A DNA stretch of 39,091 nt, from assembly GCA_028065725.1 (NCBI GenBank), contig JAPTVL010000474.1, forward strand, positions 1-39,091. The letters are read 5' to 3'. A model generated the notes under the pieces. The model saw only the letters and a program-made list of their open reading frames with translations, ran no database searches and was not told the origin of the DNA. Made by a program: the position numbers and the translations under genes. The stretch comes from Betaproteobacteria bacterium (GTDB lineage: Bacteria > Pseudomonadota > Gammaproteobacteria > Burkholderiales > Rhodocyclaceae). This document shows positions 7,882-16,800 of this stretch, piece after piece (the stretch's first letter is position 1; each line of letters opens with the position of its first letter).

Positions 7882-10800
7882 ATGGGTAAGTCGAACGACG
7901 GCTGGATCGATCTCGATATCAGCGGCACCCCTTCTGGGGCGAGCGCGTCTGGAGGGTCTGGGGACTGGGTCGACCTTGACCTGAATGCGGCGCCTGAGCC
8001 GCGGAGCCTGTTGAAGGAAGTTCCGACGCAGCTCTACGCCGGCGCGGCGATCGACCTGCTAAAGCAGATCGGCCAGGCAATGCAGTGGATGTCCGAGCCA
8101 GGGCATACGATGTACGACCAGGGCAAGCGGTTACAGGACTGGGCGGCGGAGTACGAGGCGGAAAGTCCAAGCCTGGCGCCCCAAGTCGAGGGCCGCGGGC
8201 TCATCGGCCGCGCGCTTTCAACCGGCGCGCGCGCCATGGCGCCCTCGACCGCCATCATGGTCCCCGCTGCGCTTGGCGTGGCTGCGGCGCCGGTGCTGGG
8301 GGTCGCTGCGGGCACGGGCGCAGCAGTGGGGGCCGCCGCGGGCGCATTCGGCCTGTTCGGAGCCGCCCAGGCCCAGGACACCTACGACAAACTGCTGAAG
8401 GCCGGCATCCCGGATAACGAGGCGCGGCAGGCTGGCTGGATCAACCTGATGATCGAGGGCGGCGGCGAGACCGCTGCCGACATCTCCGGCCTGAAGCTGT
8501 TCGGCGTGCTGGGTAAGGCCTTCACGAAAGGCGCGAGCCCGGTGGCCAACGCCATCCAGGGCGCGACCGACGCCGCAGTCCTGAAGCCGTTCCTAAAGCA
8601 ACTGCCAAAGACCGCGGCGATCGAGTCGAGCACGGAATTCGGCCAGAACTTCGGAGAGGCGTGGATCGAGCAGAAATACGGTGCGCCGCCTGAGGCGGGA
8701 GCGAGCCCATTCCAGCAAGGCGTGCAGGGCGCCGAGGCCGCGCTGGGCATGACCATTCTGTTGGCGCCGTTCGGCCTGGCCGGATTCGCGCAGCGTGCCA
8801 AGCGGAACGAGAAAGTCGCCACCGCCCTCGAGGACCCGTCGCAACCGGTAGCCGATCGCATCGCCGCGGCGCGCATCATGTACGCCGAGATCGCCGACGT
8901 CGACAAGGACGCGGCAGCGGCCTGGGCCCAGAACTCCAGCATCGCGATCACCGCAGACGCGCCGATCGTGCTCGACGAGACCAGCGCGCAGCCTGGCGAA
9001 TTCGCCGGCATGACGCCGAACGAAGTGCAGGGCGAGCTCGCGCGCCGGCGCATGCCGTCGATCGCGGAAACTGGGGCCGACGAGGAAGCAAAGACAGCCG
9101 CTGGCGTGCAGAGCATCGATGCCGCCCAGGACCCAGACGCCGCCATCAAGGCCACCATGGATGCGGCCAGCCAGCCAATCGGGCCCGATATCGGCGGCCT
9201 GATCACTTCCGGCACCTTCACGCCGGAGCAGGAGCGCGAGCTGATCGCCGGCGGCCGCAATGAGCAAGCGGACGGGCAGATCGCCCAGGCGGAGCAGGAA
9301 GCGAGCGATATCGCCGAAATGCCCTCGCGCGTGCCCTGGACTGCGCCGCCGGACACGGGAACCGGCAAGACCGCCATGCAGCTGGCCTTTGAGCAGGCCG
9401 ACGCAAAACGCACCGCGGAGATCCGCGGGCTGATCAACACCCCAGAAATCGGAGGGCAAAATGCCGAGACAGTACGAAGCGATCAGGGACAAATTGGCGA
9501 AGGGGGCACCAGTGGACAGCCCGGCGTACAACCGAGCGCAGTCGAGGGCGGCGGCGATCTACAACAGCCAGCATCCCAGCCAGCCAATGTCGGCAGCGCA
9601 CCCGGATGGAGCGCCGAAGCGCAAGCGCAAGGCGCGCGGCCTGCTGACCAGCCGGTAGTCATCCCGACGACGCCGGCCGAGGCGCAAGCGCTGACCAACG
9701 ACCACCTGGCTGCGGCGCGCAACCTTACCCGCAGCGAAGAAAGCCGGGCGCTGATCGACGCCGAAATGCAGCGGCGCGCGCAAGCGCCGGCCGAAGTTTC
9801 ACGTGGAACAAGCGAAATCTTTGCGCACAACTACCCGGCGCCAGGGGACGAGACCGACCCCGTTAGGGTGACGGCGCGCGCGCTGCGCACTGGAGATCCG
9901 GATGCGATATCACGGGCTGCAGCTGACATGGCGAAGCTGGCGCCGCGCGGTGCACAACTGATTCCGGTCCCGGGCGCAGGCGGGACGACCGAGGCGAACG
10001 TGAAATTGGCCGAAGCCATTGCGCAGGCCACCGGAGGTCAGGTAGCCGACATTCTCACGGGGCCGGCGCGGGCGCGGCAATATGAGGCGAAGAAGGCTGG
10101 CCAGCCGCTGTCCGCCGACCAGATTGGAACGGCGCTCAAGCCGGGCGCAGCGGTTCCGCAGAACGCAGTCCTGGTTGACAATGTTATCGGGACCGGCGCC
10201 ACCCTTGCGGCTGCGCGCCGCGCACTCGGCCGGGCTGTACCGGTAGTCGCTTATGCCAAGGAAACGAGGCAACATGGCGCTCCAGTGCCGAAGATGCCCG
10301 AGAAGCCGACCGGGCCCGTGCTCCAGAACCGGGACCGCTCCACCGCCGCATCAGTCACACAGATGGCGCAGATCGCCGCGAACCCGGACCCTGCTCGCCT
10401 GTCGTTCTCGCGCGATTTCCTGTCCGGGGCGCCGACCGTAATCAAGGACAAGACCAGCATCCCCGACGACCAGCTGGGCGCCAAGGAACGAATCATCACT
10501 GCCGCGGGCCGAGAAATTCCGGTCCAATACGCCGTGGTCGAAGCCAAGCGCCTGCTGCCCAGCCACGCCGTCGACGGCATCCCGAACCCGGGCTATGACA
10601 CCGGGGCGCCGGGCAAGCTGCGCGTGGTGGCCGGCAACGGCCGCGCCGCGGGCATCCAGGCCGCCTACCGCCGCGGCACGACCCTGCGCTATATCGATGG
10701 GATCATCAAGGACGCAGGGCTCCATGGCGTGCCCGCAGAAGCCATCAACGGCATGCGCGAGCCGGTGCTGGTGCGCGTCATGTCCGACCAGGACGTCACG

Positions 10801-13800
10801 CCGAACCTGGGGGATGAGACCAACATCGCCGCCGGCGCCGAACTGTCGCCGGTCGAGAAAGCCGCCAACGACGCGCGCCGCATCGACATCGGCGGAATCC
10901 AGTTTGGGGACGACGGCGAAATCACCCCAGCCGCAGTCACCCAATTCGTGCAGGCGATGCCGGAAACCGAGCGCGCCGGCCTTATCGATGAGCGCGGGCA
11001 ACCGACCCGCCAGGCTTACGATCGGCTGACCAATGCAGCGTTCATGGAAGCGTACGCGGATCCGGAGCTGGTGTCGCTGCAGTCTCAGGCGACCGACACC
11101 GAGGCGCGCACGGTCATGACGGCGATGGTGCGCGCGGCGCCGGCCATGGCGCGCCTCGCGGGCGCCGGCGATCTGGATATCCGGCCGCTGGTGGTGGAAG
11201 CCGCAAAAGCTGTGGTAAATGCGAAACGCGCAGGAATTGCGGTATCGAAATTTGCGGCGCAGTCCGACATGACCCTGCCAGACGAGTCGCGCGCCGCGCT
11301 CAAGTTTTTCGCTGACAACATCCGGTCGGCTGCTAAAATTGGAGAGGGCCTGTTTCGTGCCGCAACAATTGCGGGCGAACAGGCCGGCCTGCCGGCTTCC
11401 GATATGTTTGGCAACGTGCCCAGGATGTCCCGGGCGCAGATACTGGAGAAACTGCAAAATGACACCCAAGGGCAGGAGAATCTGGGCGAGCAAGCCGGGG
11501 CAGGCGCTGCTGGGCAACATGCTGGAGGGCAAGCCGCTAACGCCGAGAGACCAGCAAGTGGCGGCGCTGCTGCGCAAGTCGGACCAGGCGCCGAGCAAGC
11601 CAGTCGGACCTACAACCCCAACCAGCGAGGCCTCGAGCTAGAACCGCCATCGCCGGCCGAGCGTCCAAGCCTAGCGCTCGCTGGTGAAACGCCGGCCGAG
11701 CTAAAGGCCCGCGGCGAAGCCGAGGCGGCAGCGGCGCGCGCGAAAGCGGCGGAAGAAAAGGCAGCCAAGGAAGCGGCGGATAAGGCCCGCCTCGAGGCGG
11801 AAGCCAAAGCGCGCAATCAGATCGGCGCCGCGAACTTCGAACTGACGGCGCCAGCCGCGGGCGGCAGGGCGGCCATGAAGGCCGCGAGCGCCAAGGCCGC
11901 GATGGACCAACTCGCCGGCCAGGCCGATATATTCAGCCAGCCAGCCAGCGCTCTGTCGGCGCCGGATCTGCTGCGCGCGGCCGCGGCGAAGATGGAGGAA
12001 GCGCCTGAACCGAAGACGCAAGCAGCCGCCGGACAGAATCTTGTTGGCCAGATGGTGAAGTTCAAGATCGCCGCACCTAGCGGCCCAACAACCGCGGTGG
12101 GGCGCGTGCTCAGTGTGCGCCAGGATGGCAAGCTCGATATCCGCCTGCAGCAAGGCGGCTACGTTCAAATTGATCCTGCCGATGTAACGCCATTTGAAAC
12201 GACGGCAAAAACAATCAGCGATTTCGGCGAGAAGATCGCCGGGGCCCGCAAAGACTACGCTGCGAAATTGGCTGAAGCCAAGAGCGTCGACGTGGCGACC
12301 ATGCCGCTTTCCCAATCCTGGCCGGAGCCGGACTATAAGAAGTTGATCGATGGCGGAGTGAATCCGTGGGCGGCGGCATTCATGCACGCCGCACGCGACG
12401 AAATCCCGACGAAGCCAAGCCAATCGTGGAAATTACAGCGTTGGGTTGCTCAGGTCGAGCAGTTGCGCGATGTCGCGCTCGGCCTCGCCGATGGAAAATA
12501 TAGCGTTGACCGTGCCAAGGAATTACTCGCCGCCAGCAAGGCGCTCAAACCAGTAGCCGATCGCCTGAACCTCTACCAAGAAGTCGGGCATTCCAAGAGC
12601 CTGAAGGGCGTCCGAATCAGCGAGGGCGTGTATTCCATGTACAACCGTGTGGCATACGACCCGCCAAAGGTTATATGGTCCGTGGAGGCAGCGCCAGCCA
12701 AGACCGCAATGAGCCGCTGGCCGAAGATGTTGGCGAGCGGCGATACCCGCGAGCAGGCCATCGCGAACTTCAAGAAGGCATGGCTGGAAACGACACCGGA
12801 ACAGGATGCGACGAAGGCCGTTGATTTCCAGATCTACAGCAAGACCGGCTCGAAGGAAATCTTCATCGGCAAGAAGATCGGGAAGAACGTGGCAGAATTG
12901 AAGGGTGGCTTTGCCAACGCAAAGGAGGCACGGGCATGGAAAGACGCGAATCAGGCCGAGCTCGTCAAGATGCTGGAGCGCTACAAAGACGTTCCCTACG
13001 AGCGCAAGGAAACTAACTCGCCGCGAGTCGGTATTGATCATCGCAACGGCGCGAATATCACGCCGGAGCAGTTCACAGAAGCCTTTGGATTTCGCGGAGT
13101 TCAGTTCGGGAATTACGTCGAGGGTGACCTTCGCCAACGCGATCTGAACGAAACCTATGATGCCTTGATGGACCTTTCCGGCGTGCTCGGCGTCCCATCG
13201 AAGGCGTTGTCCTTGAATGGCGAACTCGGACTTGCGTTCGGAGCCCGTGGCACTGGTGGGAAGCGCGCGCCGTCTGCGCATTACGAGCCAGGCCAGGTCG
13301 TCATCAACCTAACAAAAGCGCGCGGGGCCGGATCGCTCGCGCATGAGTGGTTCCATGGCGTGGACAACTATTTCTCGCGCGCAGCTGGGGCCGGGTCGCA
13401 ATATCTGACGGAAACGCAGGCGATCAAAGAGGGCGTCCGAACGGAAATGGTTGATGCCTTCAAGAAGGTTATGCAGGCGATCAAGGAAAGTGGGCTTTCG
13501 ACGCGCTCGCGCAGACTGGACGAAACACGCTCGAAGCCGTATTGGTCAACGAAACTCGAAATGGCGGCGCGCTCGTTCGAGGCCTACATCGTCGCCAAGC
13601 TGCAGGACCAGGGCGCATCGAACGACTACCTTGCGAATATCGTTTCCGAGGACTACTGGAAAGCAGCGACTGCGCTTGGCATCGAAAAGGACAACACCTT
13701 CCCGTACCCGGTAGAGGCAGAAATGCCGACCGTCCGCGCGGCGTTCGATCATTTCTTCCAGACGATCGAGACCAGAGCAACCGAAAAGGGAATGGCCTTG

Positions 13801-16800
13801 TTCAGCCGCATCGACAAGCCCTGGTACTTCTCCGCGCTGTCGCGCGCGATCGACGGCATCGGCATGAAGTCCGCGCCCGCGTCCGGCTGGAAGTCCTACA
13901 TTCAAGGCCTGGTCAACAAAGGCACCGTGAAGCAGGCCGAGGTCGAATGGACCGGGATCAACGACTGGCTGGCAACACAGGAGAGTAAGGTCACCAAGGA
14001 ACAGGTGCAGGCCTTCATGGAGCAGGGCGGGGTGAAGGTGACGGAAGAATCCTATTCGACCGATGCCGGCGTCACCGAAATGGAGGACGGCACATGGTCC
14101 GTTCTTGACGGCAACAGCAAAGTCATAAAGGCCGGGTTTGAGAACGAAGAAGCCGCGCAGGATTATATGATCCGACACGGTAGCACGAAGTTTGCCGACT
14201 ACCAACTCCCCGGCTCAGTCCCAGGCTCATACCGGGAACTGGTGCTGACGCTGCCGCCTGTGGCTGATCGCGCATTCGATCCGAGCAAGGTCGAAATCAA
14301 GCGCAACCGCGTAAGCACGACACAAGGAACGGCAACCCTTTACTACGATGGTGAGAAATTCGCCGGCCCGTACATGGACGAAACCGGCACGCCGTCGAAT
14401 AACTGGATGCACCCTGAATCGTACTGGATCGACGCTGCGCGGAAGATATGGGAGAAAGGCATCACCACGCCGGACGGTCGGCAACAGGTCGCAGCAAAGA
14501 GCGGCGGATTTGAGTCCACCCACTTCCCCAACGCCGGCAACTACCTCGCCCACACTCGCGTCAACGACCGCATATTACCCGATGGCCGCAAGGTGCTATT
14601 TGTCGAGGAGATCCAGAGCGACAGGGCGCAGAAGGGGCGGCAAGAAGGGTTCGCTGGGGCGCCGCTGTTTGACGTTGAAGGGCCGACAGGCGTGCTGAGC
14701 GCGCGCGCCGTCGATCGCGCCGAGGCCGAGCGCGTACTGGCCGAGGAAAAGCGCCAATTCCCTGATCTTGATTACAGGATCATCGAAAGCAAGCACAAGG
14801 CCCCCGGCATCGCCACCGCCCCCTTCGTCACCAAGACCGACAGCTGGACCGCCCTGGTAATAAAACGGCTTTTGAGATATGCGGCTGAAGGAGACTATGC
14901 GGCCCTAGCTTGGACCCGAGGCGATCAGCAAGTCGAGCGGTACACCAGCGCCCTACGCAAAGCCGTGGACGTGATCGAGTGGAAAAAGACCCAGGAGGGC
15001 GTGCAGATTGTGGGGTACAAGGGTGGCGAGGTTGGACCAGAATCGGCACGCCTACGGGAGTTGGAACGCCGGGATGCGGAAGGCATTGAAATGTCTCCAG
15101 CAGTTACCCGAGAACTCGCGCGACTGCGCGAGCGTTATCAGCAACGCATCCGCGAGCGCACCAAAGTCGTCGACACCACCGAGAAAGAAACCGCCCTATC
15201 CGACGCCATAGGCAAGAGCATGGCCGAGCGGATCATCAACGACCCGAACCAGACCGGGACGATCGAAGGCGACGGCATCACGGTGTCGAGCACAGGAATG
15301 GCATCTTACTACGAAAGGATTGTCCCATCCGTAGCGAACGAGATTAGTAAGAAACTAGGCGGCAGCAAAGTCGAAATAATCGACATGAGCGCCCCTCGAT
15401 TTGAAGTGAAGCGCGATCAGCTTACTGGCCTCTGGTATTACGTTGACGATGCTGGTGCTGGCGAGAGCAACTTCAAGACGCGCGAAGCGGCGCAAGCAGC
15501 GGCGGACAAAGACAACCTAGCCGAGACTACGGGCATCGGAAAGCAGCAAGGCCTGGTAATCACCCCCGCCATGCGCGAGGCCGTCATGTCCGGCCAGGCG
15601 CTGTTCAAACAAACCGGGCCCGAGTCAGCGAACAGCACCATGGCGGCAGCGATCAGAAGCGCGCTGGCGCCCGCTATTGCACGGACGAAGATCAAGGTCA
15701 ACGTCTGGAATACGGCCGACGAGGCTGCGGCCGCAACCGGGGTCGCAATCCCCGCGACCGCGCGCGCGATGTACCACCAGGACGAGATTCATCTGTTCGC
15801 CGGCAGCCTGGACACCCAGCTCGACGCCGAGATCGCTTTCTGGCATGAGGCCCTGCACGCCGGGCTAAATCACCTGTTCGGCACGGCATCGCGCGAATAC
15901 GAGCAGGCGCTGACCAAACTCGCAAGTCAGAACCGCAATATCCGCATGAACGCTCAAATGTGGCGCGGCCTCTACGGCGTCGAGGCGATGGAGCGGGCGC
16001 AAAGCTACGGCCTATCGGAGGAGCTGGCCAAGCGCTACGTCATCCTGCAAAGCTACGATGAGGCCTTGGCGGATCTGTCTGGAGCGAACGCGACGATCGC
16101 CGGCATCAAGCCTTTCCTGGCCGCGGTACAGAAGTTCCTGCGCTCGATCGGATTGAACACCCTGGCCGACGCAATGGAAGGCAAGACCGACGCCGAGGCG
16201 CTGGCCCTGATCGCGCGGGCGCGCAACGCCGTGATGATCGACGGCGCGCACGTTGATGTCGACGCCATGTCTCCGGCATTCAGGGAATCGCAGACCGGCC
16301 AGACGCAGACGCCGGAGTTCAAGGCGTGGTTTGGCGACAGCCGGGTCGTCGACGAGACCGGCCAGCCCCAGGTCTATTACCACGGCACGGCGAACGACAT
16401 CACCGCATTCCGGCCGAAGCAAGCCGGCGCCATCTTCCTGTCGCCGGATCCAGCAACCGCGGACGACTTCGCCCAGCGCAGCGAGAACTATAAGCGCGGG
16501 CACAACATCGCCGACGAGACCGGCCAGAATGTGCTGCCGGTCTACGTCAAGGCCGAAAACCCGTTCGATCCGGACAGCGCCACGCACATGCGCGAGCTGC
16601 GCGCGGCGCTCGGCGAAACATGGGAAGGACCCGACTTCGGCAATTCGGTCGGCGATGTCGCAGCGGGTCGATGGACCGCCCTCGAGAATCCGGTCGTGCA
16701 GGCCTACATCAAGGCGCATCACGACGGCTTCTACGTTTACGAGGGCGGCGTAAAGAACCTAGCGGTATTCAGCCCGACCCAGGTGAAATCAGCGATTGGC

